From Dromaius novaehollandiae (Eukaryota; Chordata; Aves; Casuariiformes; Dromaiidae): DNA of 64,000 nucleotides. The notes beneath the pieces are model-generated. The model was given only the letters and a program-made list of their open reading frames with translations. It searched no databases and was not told where the DNA came from. How positions within the stretch are numbered: the first letter of the stretch is position 1; the number at the start of each line of letters is the position of its first letter. Positions 42,023-55,100 of this stretch are shown here, piece by piece. Location of the stretch: positions 16,450,501 to 16,514,500 of the forward strand of contig NC_088113.1 in assembly GCF_036370855.1 (NCBI RefSeq). Reading direction: 5' to 3'. A program made the position numbers and the translations under genes.

Positions 42023-42718
42023 CTAATAAAATAATCTTTTATTTGAAATGGGCAGTGCAAAAGATTAAATATGCTTTCTACACTTACTACAATGATTCAG
42101 TTCTGCACAGTTACTTCAATTTAAAAAAAGTGAAATATGTAGGTAAAAATGATAAAGTATACTTAGGCTAGTAACTTTCTGTATCCACATTCTTAATTTT
42201 GCTATTTCAACTACAATCAAGTCTGCAACTTTTAGAAATGACATGTCCTATATTAAATAATGTGGAGACCTAAGTTTTAACTGAACGGTATATTACATAG
42301 TAATATTTCAGAACCAGAATATTCACTAGTGGATCCAAGGTTACAGTTTGTAATTTTGCAAGCACAGAAAACTCTCCTACAGCTAACATCACATATTCAG
42401 ATCCTGAAGATATGAATATATATGTATTTTTGGATACATAAGCATATAGAAGGGTTTCAAACTGCTTTCTCCTTGCAATAAAAGGGAAATTTGGAAGTAA
42501 AGAATCTTTACTGTGATTCCATTTTTCCCCACTCTCCTTGTGGATTGCTTGTAAACAATGTAATACTCTATATCTATCAAAGTACTTAAAAATGACTGCC
42601 ATAGTGTATTTAAAGCACCGCATCAGTTGATAAGAATACTTTTATCTTCATTAGAAATGTAACACATTCATAAGTGAATTTCTAATTTTTAATCACATTC
42701 CATTTCTCAACCTTTTTT

Positions 42719-45700
42719 CTATGCCTGCTTCTTATATTTTTGAGTATCCCCTGAAAAGAGAAACAAATTAATTAGTGTACATATTTCAGTTCCGGCCTGT
42801 ATCCCTAATAGGGATAACTTTATTGTCCTGTAGTGTTATTCTGAGCTGTCTGATGGCAGCTCAGGACTTTTATGCCTATTCTCTCTTTGGAGCCAAAGAT
42901 GATTTTACCTTAACTGTCCACAGATGTTAATTGCACTATAATACCAGCATTTGCCTGTGAAGTTCAGTTCAACAAAATATCTGTACTGCTCCACAGACAT
43001 AGACAGGTTGACTAACATATCAAGGATGACTAAGACAAAGATGTAAGGACTAAAATAGCCTTCTGTGCCATGCATATGCTATGAACTTACCCCATAATAA
43101 TGTTGTAAGCTTCTCTCCAAGGAAATAGAATGCTAATAACTCAAGGTAGGAAGTGACAAAAAGCAACATTCTTCCAGCTATGTCTAGAGCTTCTAAAATT
43201 GGGTATACCCAAATACCTGAAGCGTAATTTACCCACAGCATCCTAAGAACAAAGAAAAACGAAGTCTTAAACATGAATTAGCCATGTCTACATTTTAATT
43301 TAATATAGACTATCCTGTTTATTTCTCAAGCCACACAAATCCCTCAATTCTAAGTTCAGAATAAAACTGGCTACAGAAATACATCATTAACTACATCTTA
43401 AAGCTATGTGATTTTAATAATTTCCAGTTAAAATATCTTCGTTTGATGCAAAAGTAGCCCTTGCTGCAATCACCTCTTGCATCTCTGATATATGAAGATG
43501 AGAGACCATCATATCTGGCTTGAGAAAATATAATCAAAGATATTGACATGGACAACAGAATCCTTGAGGTTGATTTGGATGGCAAGCAAAAAGTATCCGT
43601 ATCTACAAGATGGGTAGCTAGGTGGAGAGAGCTAGCTGGATCAAATACAGGTCTTTCACTAACTAATGGAGTTTTGCTCAGGGTGAAAAAAACCAAAATG
43701 TTACTACATTAAATGTATAGAGGGGAAAATAAATAAATAAATAAATAAACTGGAAGTTGCGGTAACTGTGCGTGTTTGACCATTATCTCTCTCCATAGGA
43801 AAATCACATGAAAGGCATTTCTTGAGGTCCCCTCAGTTTTGGGATTCATACCCTCTAACACAAGAATAACATTTAAAGAGAGCCACAGCAAAAGATGGCT
43901 TATTTTCAGTTGAACTATTTACTATTTAGCACGACTACACAGAATCCAAAGGATCTTTTGAAGAATCTGGACAACCTAAAAAGTTTTTCTTAAAAAGGAA
44001 TCACTCAAAACCAAGAGAAAACTAGCTCTTTATTAATATGTTAAAAAAAGTTAAAATTGTAATCTGTTCCACTTAATTTTTGTTCTTTTTCTGAAAGTTT
44101 CATTATTCACTTGTTTTCTAGTCCCACTCAGACACATCTTTCCTGCTAGGATTATCTCTTAGGTATCAAACATTTAACAGAATGTCCCATTTTTATATAT
44201 TCAAAACCTACAATCACAGAAGTCTTTAAGCACCACAGAGGTACTGTTAAGAATGAGATGAACATAAACAGGGAGACAAACAGAAGAACAAACAGAATAA
44301 ACATCTGCAACCTCTACATGTTTCTTCTAAATTATTTATTGTTGTATTTCTGTGTAAGAATTGAAGTACATTGCTATAAATTAAACATAAAGAACATAAT
44401 AAACACAACATAAAACCCAAGACGACTGCAGGTTCATACTCTTAACTCATTTTTGTTTAACATGATTCTTTGAAGGAAGAAAATTATTTTACAAAAATAT
44501 ATTTCTGAGGAACAAGGAAGGCCTACCATATAAGGTATGAAGAACCAAAGATGCTAAGTCCTATTATTCCATTCAGTTTACCAGGATATTTATGTGGACA
44601 TGCTATCAGCTCTACAAAAAGTAATGGCAGTATGGTGGTATGCTAAAAATAAAAACAAATACAAGAGTTTAAGATGGAAACATAATGCAAATAGCTCCTA
44701 TAAAATGATGTAATAGAAAACTCTTGATGTACAGTTGTGATAAAAGTATTTTCTTTCACAGTATTCTCTCATAAACATTTTAATCTAATAAACAGATTTC
44801 CTAAAATACCCATTTATGTAAAAATAATAGATTTCCATTTAGGAAAAAACAAACAACAAAAAGGCAACAAGATGATGCCATTAAAATTAAGTGGAATAGT
44901 CCAGCTGGATAAAATGCCAGAATGTGCACTGTACAGTAACCTTTATCTGACACTTACTACATGGTAAGGAGAAAACTTTAATATAGTTTAACTGTGCAGT
45001 ATTATACTACTTAAAGAAAGTGAAAGAATAAGTGGGGAAACAAAGTCTTGGAAGTCACAAGAAAAAACATTAAAAACTACATTCTCTAGAACTGTTCTGA
45101 TAGAAAGCCAAATGCATTTAACTGGCTTGCACAAGGATGTTACATACAGAATAAAAAAATCTGAGTAAATTTGTGACACAACTTAAAAAGGATCTAAGAA
45201 TTTAGTAAATATTAAAATTATATGATTATTAAAAATACATTTAAAGAACAGTATGTGAAGCACTTCCATTTGCAAAGAATGAGAACTATCAAGTTAACAC
45301 CATCACACCCTTAACTCCTACCTGTGCATGTAGTAGAACTGCGTAATCATACACTAGTTTTTCCCTATATTGCCTCCTCTTTACCAGTTCTGAGGATGGA
45401 AAGTGTACAGTGCACAAGATAGTTCTTACACAGGGAATTAGACACAGAATCCGACTCTTCTAGTCTTTCCCCCTCCCACCCCCCATTACTGTTATTAATT
45501 TATGCAGCTTCATTAGTGTGGTAAATTTCAGACAATATACTTTGGGAGACAAAAGCCTTTTCATCATCCTATTACCTACACTTATAGCTGTGCTGAAACA
45601 AAGATGGATACTTAGCTGCCTGCAACTTAGTTTCAGCAAAACCAGCAGTTAAAAGAATAAACAACATATATAACTGAAAAAGTTAAATCCAAAATGCTGA

Positions 45701-48699
45701 GAAGGCATCAGACTTACCATAGTATGATTAAGCCAGCTTGGATTAATCTCATCCAGCTCTTCAGGATATATAAGTTCTCTGTTATATGCATATAGAGTCC
45801 AAAACATAACAGCTACAAACTGAAGTTAAAAATATAAAGAAAGAAAATAAATATTTGCACACAGGAATATTAACAAGGACCACTATACTCATAAAACAAA
45901 CACTTAAAATGTAACTTTTCCTATCTAGTGGTTGCAGAGTGTACATTGAAGTACTTTATTACTAGCTGCCTCAATTTATTTTCTTCCTCTGAATTTGACT
46001 TTAGAGTCATTTAAGAACTACTTTATTTACTTGTATAGTAACTTATTTTTTAAAATCAGTTCCATTGCACTAAGTCAGTAGGAAATGCATTGTTGGCAGC
46101 ATATTCATGACTAATAAGGCATCAAAACTGGAGTTCAGTTTTCTTCTTGGTTAGTGTCCAAGTATGGTTTTCGTGCTAAGAAATAAAATGGTTCTCATTA
46201 ATTTTCTACTGGTGGCAAATTCAGAGCATGTGGCAGCTCTGAGAAATACATAAAACACTGTAAATCAATAATTATTACATATCAAAGTCTGTAGAAAGGT
46301 AAGATGAAGAGCATAGGAGCAACAGTAGCTTTTCTTTTTAGTCAGTATTTCAACTATCAAAAATATGCATCCTATGTACCTTCCGACTAAGCAGCTCTCA
46401 AATTTTTGTGGTATGAGTACCATAGGAACAAAAAAACAAATACTATCTGAACAGCTGAACACTTCCCTGAGCATATGGACACAAACTGATGCTGCCTGAT
46501 ACATCAGCAGCAGGCAAGGCAAGTTCTAAGTAAACGAATAAAAAGGACTGCACAAAGCTTCATTAAACATAGAACTCTGAGACATGCCAGTATGCAGAAG
46601 CAACTAAATTTATTTAATTCAATTCCCTAGAAATCAGTGCTTGTGCCTTATAATAAATTCATATCTCAGTGTTAGCCATATAGATGTAGCCTACACTTAT
46701 TCCTTGCTGATATAATCCAAGTTAGAGGAATACTTTCAAAACCATCCAAACATACACACTGCATATATCTGCATACATTTAAATAAAAATAAGAGTTAAC
46801 TGCAACTACCTGCAAGAAAGCCCCTTCTTTAGGAAAGTGATGCTGCATATTCTTTTTAGTTCAATAATTATTCATGTGATTATTTCTTTTCATGAGGATC
46901 ATGGACATGAAAAAAAAAAAAAAAGCTTTGTAGAAATAAGACTTATGCAAACTGAGATGATGAATCTCTCATGCTCACTTGGAAAACACTTTTTTTCATG
47001 AGACAAAAAGCCTACATCATCTTTTGTAGGTTTTTCAGAAAGGCTTATATTTAGAGTAAGGTATATAGTGTGGTTTTTAATTATTAGTCATTTTAGTGTT
47101 ATCTCCTAGAGAATTCAGTCAGTACAGACATGTATTCCAAAAACTGCAATACTAAAAAAGTAATTTCAGAAAATCTGTTTTCTGAAACACACCAGTATGG
47201 ATGGAGAGAAAGGAAACAACTGTTAGTCTCACTGGAACACTTACGATTTTTGGAAACTGAATAAAATGGGATCACACTTGTCAGCTTTGTTAAGTTAAAT
47301 TGAGCATATCAATTTATTCTGTCTTTTCAGAACTTACTTGAGAAAGCATTGAGGGCTCTGGCAGTTCACAGGGACTACTTACCAACCCAACAGGGAATAC
47401 TAGCACCGAGAAGATGAAGTCTTTCACAGGCAACAATTTGGATGACACACTCTTCTTTTTGGCAGTTGTGAATATGAGTACAAAATCAATTATGACACAT
47501 ATCCCAAACAATAAAGTTTGCAGAATCTAAACAGGTAAGGAAATTGTTAATAAAAAGGCTTTTTTAGTACTTTGTTTTTGCTGTATTCCTCCAATCTTCC
47601 AAGCAGAAAATGTGAAAGTACATAAAAATTATTTGTCCTTGAAATAACTGGCATTCTTTTTCACTTGCCTTAAACCTACATCACCAATCTACAGGTTTGG
47701 GCACGTATATTTAGTAATATTAGAGAGGTCATAAATACTTGGAAGGAAAAAAATAATCAGTTTCTGTGCTGACATCTTAACCGGTCCATTAATAACCTGA
47801 AAGTCTAACACCAACAAGTTTTCCGCTGACGGAAACGGAGCGAGTTTACTCACAGAGCTCAGCGGCAGCCTACAAGCTCGAGGAGCCCCCACAGCTCCTT
47901 ATTTCTGGTAACAGACTAGAGATGCTCAAGCGTCCAAAGCGCCCAGACCGGTGCAAGCTGTCCAGGCCTGAACAGCTCAGCAGCAGTCTGGGAGCAGCCG
48001 AGCCGAGCCGGGGATTTAATCCCGGCCCTCGGTGTGGAAACGCTCCCGCTCCGCCGTCCCGATCTCCCGCTACAACACACCTCCTGCGCGACCCTGCGCC
48101 AGGGCACGGCAGTCAGCTTCTCTTTCGCCCAGCAGTAAAACGAAGCTTTTTTTTTTTCTTTTTGAAGGAGAAGAATACACGGCATTAGGGAGATAATCTC
48201 CCGAGAAGCACCTAATTGTTTCAGTCACTGGGTGACACAGCCCTGCCAAGAGCGCGGGGAAGGAGCCCGTCTGCCGGCAGTCTCAAGCCTCCCTCCTCAG
48301 AGCCCAGGGAATCGCTCTTGACACCTCTTCTCTCCTCCTCCCTCGATCGAGGGCACTCTCACTTCAGCTGAGCCCCTCGTCAGCACGGCACCTGGCTCGG
48401 CGACAAACAACGCGCACCGAACCACACTCCCTCCCAACCGTTATCTGCGCTCTGGCGCTGGTCGCAGCCCGCAGCTCCCCGCGAGCCGCCCGCCCGGCCT
48501 CCCCCACCTGGTTGATGAAGGTCAGGTATTTCCAACGACCTCCGTAGGTGTCGTCGCTCTCCCTGCGGGCGGAATTAGGCAGCCCCACGTTCTGGCAGAG
48601 CGAAAACAGAGCCCACAGGAAGCAGCACACGTGGAGGACCACGACGGGCCACTGGCCCCGCAGCCCCGGCGCCACGTCCGGCAAGCCTCCCCGCTCCAT
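42719..48699 (-). CDS. AIG1/ADTRP-family multi-pass membrane protein (predicted FAHFA hydrolase), third paralogue
   Basis: Six coding exons on the minus strand: 48699-48508, 47526-47383, 45819-45718, 44642-44527, 43242-43091 and 42750-42719. All have GT-AG borders, are in frame, and give 245 aa. It aligns along its whole length to AIG1 and ADTRP. Shared blocks are [71 protein letters not shown] and a final WGDTQK. AIG1 Thr43/His134 (ADTRP Thr47/His131) are the catalytic pair that hydrolyses fatty-acid esters of hydroxy fatty acids. Here they correspond to Thr60 in WKYLTFI and His147 in TMHTT, and both are present. Five or six hydrophobic segments are visible (about 16-37, 60-85, 98-127, 147-163, 171-197, 205-232). 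It mixes AIG1-like features (DTQK end, HTTILP) with ADTRP-like ones ([16 protein letters not shown]), so it is neither orthologue. The start at 48699 has a strong GCCATGG context and fits family length. Confidence 0.93.
43727..43749. repeat. (AAAT)n microsatellite in an intron of the AIG1/ADTRP-like gene
   Basis: Five to six tandem AAAT units lie in the intron between coding exons 4 and 5 (43243-44526). No functional meaning is evident. Confidence 0.9.
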
Positions 48700-48843
48700 G
48701 GCCGCCCCCTGGCCGGCAGCGCCGCCGGGCCCAGCCGCCGAGCCCAACGGCCGCGCCCGCGTGGGCCTAACGGCGCAGCGCGAGCAGCCCCGCAGCACGG
48801 AACGGACCGCGCATGCGCCCGCCTGCTGCTACCGCCTGTCCCC

Positions 48844-48855
48844 GCCGCCATCTTG
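48844..48855 (-). promoter_or_regulatory. YY1/TISU element at the AIG1/ADTRP-like promoter
   Basis: The minus strand reads CAAGATGGCGGC in gene-sense orientation, 150 bp upstream of the main start codon and inside a CpG island (about 47.9-48.95 kb). This matches the YY1 site and the TISU translation-initiation element. Such elements usually sit within a few tens of bases of the transcription start. Its ATG (48851-48849) is not in frame with the main protein. Confidence 0.65.
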
Positions 48856-49149
48856 CGCGATCTCCGCTGCGGGGCGCCAGGGATGGGGGGGAGAAGGGGA
48901 AGGGAAGGCTTTTGAGTCCCGCAAGCAGGAAGGGGGGCTATACCATGGCAGTGCCCCAAATTGGTGGCATGGCTCAAGGATGGGTCCCCCAGATTTACCT
49001 CTTAGTCTGAGCACTTTCAGCTTTCAAGATAACCCTGCTTCTTTCAGTGGATTACCCCCGGGGGCGTGGGGGATTTTGCTAGGAGGGTGCTGTGCCCCTC
49101 CCCCGCCCCCATGAGACACTGCCCCATGCTGGGCTAGGGCTCGGGTTGC

Positions 49150-52100
49150 CCCGGGCCTACAAAGCCTTCACAAGGAATCAGGATTTAATCTGCTCTGGAA
49201 AATGATATGCTGACCCAGAAGCAGTGACAAGTTCTTCTGGGCAGGACTTAAGCACATGGAGCCGACCTCAAGGCAGTGGAGATTTCGCAGAAGGGAGTGA
49301 CCTGGTGTCTTGCCCCATCTTCAGAACAATGCATAATGCAGAGCTCTTGGTTTTACAGCTGTCATAGAAGTTGTAGTATTGATTTTAAAAATTACAGACA
49401 GTCTAATTAGAGTATGCAAAATTAAACCATTCAGTTTTTTTCTTCTAAATGCCAGCATGGCAGTGCTATGCTGAACCTCAGAGGTCACTCTGTTTTCTGC
49501 ATTAAGTGGCGAGATTTACCTCTGTGCTGTTTGCAAAATACTATAGCCTCAATGGTGCAATATAAATATATAGTTAAGAGGGGTGGGTTTTTTTGAATTT
49601 ATAATGTTACAGGCTATAGAGAATTAAACAATTTTCTTGGTTTGTGAAGAGACTGATAAGGAGAGATTAAAGTCTTTGCAGATGGTAGCAATTTGGAAAG
49701 GCAGGTCATTACTGAAAGGGCAATGGGAATTTTAATATACATTCTGTACTAATGCTTCATTTTTAACTGGGGGCAGCCTTGAGGCATTTATTGAATTACT
49801 AAATACTTCACAGACTTATTTTTTATTAGAATTAACCCTGACAGGTTAGTTTTGTAATGGATCCTTACAAATACAATAATTGAAATATATAACCTGTGGA
49901 CAGCTGTTAAGATGAATGTTTCCATAACAACACACAGCTACAACAGGTCCACAATGACACAGGATACTGTTTCTATGGTAATAGAATATCTTAGTTGTAG
50001 GGATGCAGGGAAATGCATTATGAAAAGTGGGAACTGATATATTAAAGGGACTTTCTTGCTTACATTTATCTGTGTCTAGCCCCATCTCGCCACTTTTCTC
50101 TTATACTGTACCTAGATTGTAAACTTCTTAGGTGGGAGAGACACTCTTTAGGTTGTTTTCCTGAAGCAATTGACCATATCCAGTCACACTGTCCATCCCT
50201 CTAACTTTTGAACCTCTTGGTTAATTTTAATCAAATTAGACTGTGGGGCTTCAAAAGCGTTTCAAAGATACACCTCAGGTTCCATGAACATCAGGAGACA
50301 GGGAGACAGGGAGAAAACAGAAACCCAATGTAGTGGCATCATGGGGAGAAAGTCCACACTGTGAATTTCTGTTTGGCCTGCTGCTTGGCCAGTCAGCCAC
50401 AACTGGGGATGCCTTCCAATTAGGGGACATGAGCCCAGCTGTGCTGAGGTTGAGGTGAGAAGGAACCAGAGATACTAGCGGGAAAGGAAGAAAGGTGAGG
50501 ACATGGAATACGCATCTGTGGTGTTTTATAGCCAGTTCAAATAGCTAAGTAAAATTCTAACAAAAAGAAGATGGCATGGCAACAATTTTGGCATGATACA
50601 CACAGACACACACACACACACCAGCTTATCTAGTTCATCCTGTCTAGTTTCAGTTTTTCTCTTTCCTTCAGAAAATGTGAGCTATGTGAGCTATGTCCCT
50701 ACTGACTAGTACCAGTACGTCAGCAACACTGGTACTCTCAATTAGCAATACCTAATTCTTTGGCTGAATAGGCCACTTTCTTCCTTTTTGAGGGAAGGTG
50801 CATTTCCCATTCTCTCCCTTCTCACATAATAGGTATACTCTACTTCATCCTCTGTAATAATAGTATTGGAGGTTAGAGTAGAAAAATGGTGACTGTCAGA
50901 GGTTGCTGCTGTCTGTGCCAAAAATTATATCCAATCTGCTTGTTTCCAGAATATTACTAGGTGTGGGTTATTGCCTGGCCGAACTGGTCTACTAACCTGT
51001 ATGTATCCATTGGCCAAAAATTGAGCTCTACTGATTTACAGGACAGCTGTACAAGGGTTACACTTTAATCTTAGTCATACAAATACAAATTTAGGGAATT
51101 ATAGGAGCCAGTGCAATGAAGTTTGGGTATGTCAGCCTGTGTCCAATCTCATTTTACTTCTTACATGAGTGTATTTTCCACTTACTATAATGGAATTTAT
51201 CAATGATGTGATATAAGAATCAAACAATTATTTCATTTCAGTTTATCTAGAGGATTAGCAGAACATTAAAAACAAGGTAATAAAGAGTTGAAAGAGTGCA
51301 CAAAAAATAAAACATCAAATAGGAGGACTTGAGGTAGATCAGGGAAGAATTACAGAGAACAGTTTGGATTCTCTGTCAAACAGTGAATGGAAGATATAAA
51401 CCGGCTTTGCACAAAAATGTAATAGTAGGTATATAGGGGTTCTTTAAACAGTAAAAGCTTAGAAAGAGGTAGTGAGGGATTTCTGACATGGATTTAGTTA
51501 TCTAGTTGCTCTGTGTGTCCCACTTCGGTCACTTGCATCCTTTTGTGAATTCTGACCCTTAATCACCCTGGCCCCTATTTGTCTCACGTAACTTTAGTTA
51601 CATACCTGAGTTGCCTGGTCTACTTCTTTAGTGAATAAAGAGAAATAGGCCCACTGACCTTCTGTCCAAGATCTTGTCTGTGCTGAAGGGTATTTTGGAG
51701 GAGACCCTGCCTTAAATGGAAGCCTCCTGTGAAACCAAATCTAAGCTACACACTGATGCAGATGCCTAAAGTTGGTTAGGGAAACAAGGTTTCCATGCCT
51801 TGGATTATACATCTATATAGTAGTACATATTAAAAACAACCAGAAAAATCCTTTTCTCCCCACCTTTTCCCCTCACTGACTGGGCTTGCTATTGTGTTAC
51901 TGCATTTCAAAAAGCCTACTGTAAACTTTCATTTGTATTTGTAGAACATCTTCTAATGCTTGGATAAGAAGTTGGTGGAGTTGATACATAGAGCTTCTGG
52001 AAGCAGGACTAAATCAAGGATAACTTAAAAAATATACAAAAGAAAAGTGCTTTCTAAATGTCATTATTACAGACTTAAATTTGCTTCGATATAAAAACTC

Positions 52101-55100
52101 AAGAAGAAGCTAAAGGTTTTCTAGAAAGAAATTACTATTTCTGGGTGTCAGTACTGCTTACAAACTGAAATCACAATATCTGAGATGAGAAGGTTTCTAA
52201 TTTTGCTTTCTGGGCAAGAGAGAGGTTTAAAGAAACACTTCAGGAGTGATTCCTCTTAACATTATTCTCACTAGGCAGTGTAGTAATGTTTTTACCCCAA
52301 TTAGTTTTCCTTTTGAAATTAAAATGAAGCTTTAGTTGAATTGAATTATTTTACATTTGCATGGTCTTTAACTGTGGTATAACATTATTTTAAGTGTGTT
52401 GTACTTACAGTTATTATTTTGAACAACACAAAAAAAGCATCTTAATATTTTTTGCCTATTCAGGCAAACTCTGTATGTATAGGGTTTTTTTTCTTTAATG
52501 AGTTTTGAGCAGTTAATAAGATACTCATTTCAGAATTTTTTTTACTTAACCTGCACTATCTAATTAAAATCTTTTAAGGGAGATAGGCTTATTCTGGCAG
52601 AGTGTTCTGAAAGATTTTCCCTAGATGCAGTATTTGGTCTACTCAGTACAAAGGGGTCTGCTAGATCAGTAGTGGAATTTTAAAGTGTAAGAAAAATTTT
52701 ATTAGTTTTAATTTCTGAAGGTAATCTGTAGAGGAACATATAAGAATGCACAATGCTTTTATACCTTTAAGGTAATACAGACAAAAAATGTTCTTTTCTA
52801 CCAGGAGTCAGCTTTTGTGCCAGTTAGTTTGAAAGAGAGTAATATGATGACATTATTGCTTTAAACTAATGTAGACCATTAGCTCCATGTTTAATGCTAA
52901 GGTGGATTGGATTTGATTCCTGTACAAATGTTGCAGAGGAGAAGGATTCTTTGTGCTTTATTCCATGTTCCTGTATCCTGAGTGTGCTAGACATTTGGCT
53001 GTAAAAGTCTCCACAAATTATTCTTCTGCAGTCAAGTTTACCAAGTATCAGTAATACCTTAAATGATGGGACCTTACAACTAAAAAGGAGACTATTTTCA
53101 GTAATTTCAGCTCAAATTTTGTGTCAGGATTAAGGCATTTTTGAACAGGTATTTGGAAATTCAGTTAATGCCAAACAGATGCTAATTCAATACAGACATG
53201 GTCATTGGAACTTCAGTTAAAACTCTACTGTCACATTTCATTGTGCTTATTTAAGGACTCTTTAATAACTTGTAAGAGAAGAAAGCACATAGCAAATTAT
53301 GTCCACAGTTTTGCGTACACTTTATTATGGTCAGAAAGCTGCATTTAAATATAACATCAGATTGCCGATTCCTGTAAGTACTCAATGGCATAAGCTGGAG
53401 TGCCATGTGTAGAGTCAGTCAGGGTGAAGTGAGTGGTTAGATGTTGAAGAACTTTTTCAGCATGTACATAGTATTTGAGGGCAAGAGAATATCAAACATT
53501 AATAGCTGAAAAACTGCTGATACAGTTCTCATGTCTGCTTTAGAAAATCAGAGCCATTAATGGTGCCAGTAAATTACAATAAAGTCATGGTAGTCCAATT
53601 ACTGCTATTTTAAAATACCAAGATTCCTTTGTAGCTATGGAAACAAAAATGCAGACATTAATAAGCAAGGGGGGGGGGGAAACTGGTGTTTCCGTGACAA
53701 CAGATAAAAGCATAGCTCCATGAAACCCAAAGGAGAGAGTAACAGAAATACCTTTTACCATTAGATACAACGGAAATAGAAGTCCACTGCAATAAAGTAC
53801 TTCACTAAGAAAGGTGTTAATAGGTCAAAATATTCTGCCAAGAAGTTACAAGTACTCTTTTTGCATGACCACTTCACATTGCTAATATTGAAATGAGCCA
53901 GCAGCATGAGGCATTCTGATGTGTTCTATTGATTATCTTCAAGAGGATAAGAATAAAAATGGCATGTTAAAGCCCGTGATGAGGACTGGAATGCTCTCGT
54001 GGCACATGTGGAGTAGACGAATATTGTCTATAGCATGCTGAAAGAACTTCTCAGACAACAGGCACAAGACATAAGGGCTAGGTCCCAACTCAGAGATTAC
54101 TCTAGGTGCTTTGCAATGTGAATGTGTCTAATACACTCTAAAGAAAGCTAACTATGGACAGAGTTGATGCTACTATTTCATGCTCAGGTATTGCCTGGAG
54201 AACAGCAGTTGTTCCCTGGAGTGCATCATAAAGTCTGTGCAGATGTAGTTCCTCTTGTCCAGATGAAAAAAATTATATATATTAGGTATGATTATGACAC
54301 AGGAAAGGAGACATGGAATGTGTGACTTCATTGACTTAATCATTATCACTCAGAATTTAGCTGGCAGCTTCTCAACACAATTCAAAAATATTTTTATCAA
54401 AGGAACCTAAGATTGTAGACAACAAAATAAGGGAGGTATTGTGATACAGGTAAACAAGGGCACTTCAGTAAGATTACAGGGCTATTCTTCAGTGGCTAGC
54501 ATACAGCATAATAGAACAATGATATTTTAAAATAATTTAATGAAATTTAATCACTTCATAGTCAAAGTATATCAGTTTGAAATCCTAAATTGTTTTGTGT
54601 CTATAGCAATAAAGAGCTGGATACTAAGCTATAAAAATGTAGGGTTTCCTTGACAACATGTTGAGAAAAAACACAACAGCATAAAAGCTTGTGGAAAAAA
54701 TAAAGATGTAGTTGAGTTGGCTGAATGGCGTGGAACATGACCATGAAGCTTTCGATGGGTTTACCTGTGTGACTTGTACAGGCGTGGGGGTCACAGCGAT
54801 GGGAATGCTGTGTTTCTATACAGTTCTAGTTACTGATGTTTCATTTTACTGATTTTGATACTGATCTGCAGCTTGATTTGAGTGATGAATGACCCTTTAT
54901 ATGGTGGATTTTAGAAGGTTTCTGAATATTATCAGAAGTTATCTGTTTTTCTATGACAAATAAGAAAGAGATGGAAAAAAATAGTATGACTGTGTACTCT
55001 AGTTTGTGTATGTGTAAAAGACCACCTGACTAGCTGACTTCTTGAGTTAAAGCAACTGTTCCTCTAAAAGCTATATTTTTGTCTTTATGTTATCACATTT

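Noticed and set aside
48364-48798. N-terminal extension of the AIG1/ADTRP-like protein to 48798
   Set aside because: The upstream codon is GTG, not ATG. The family has a very short N-terminus before the first membrane segment, and the ATG at 48699 has an ideal context.
48548-49114. 188-codon plus-strand reading frame opposite the AIG1/ADTRP-like promoter
   Set aside because: Low-complexity product of a CpG island, overlapping the real first coding exon on the other strand.
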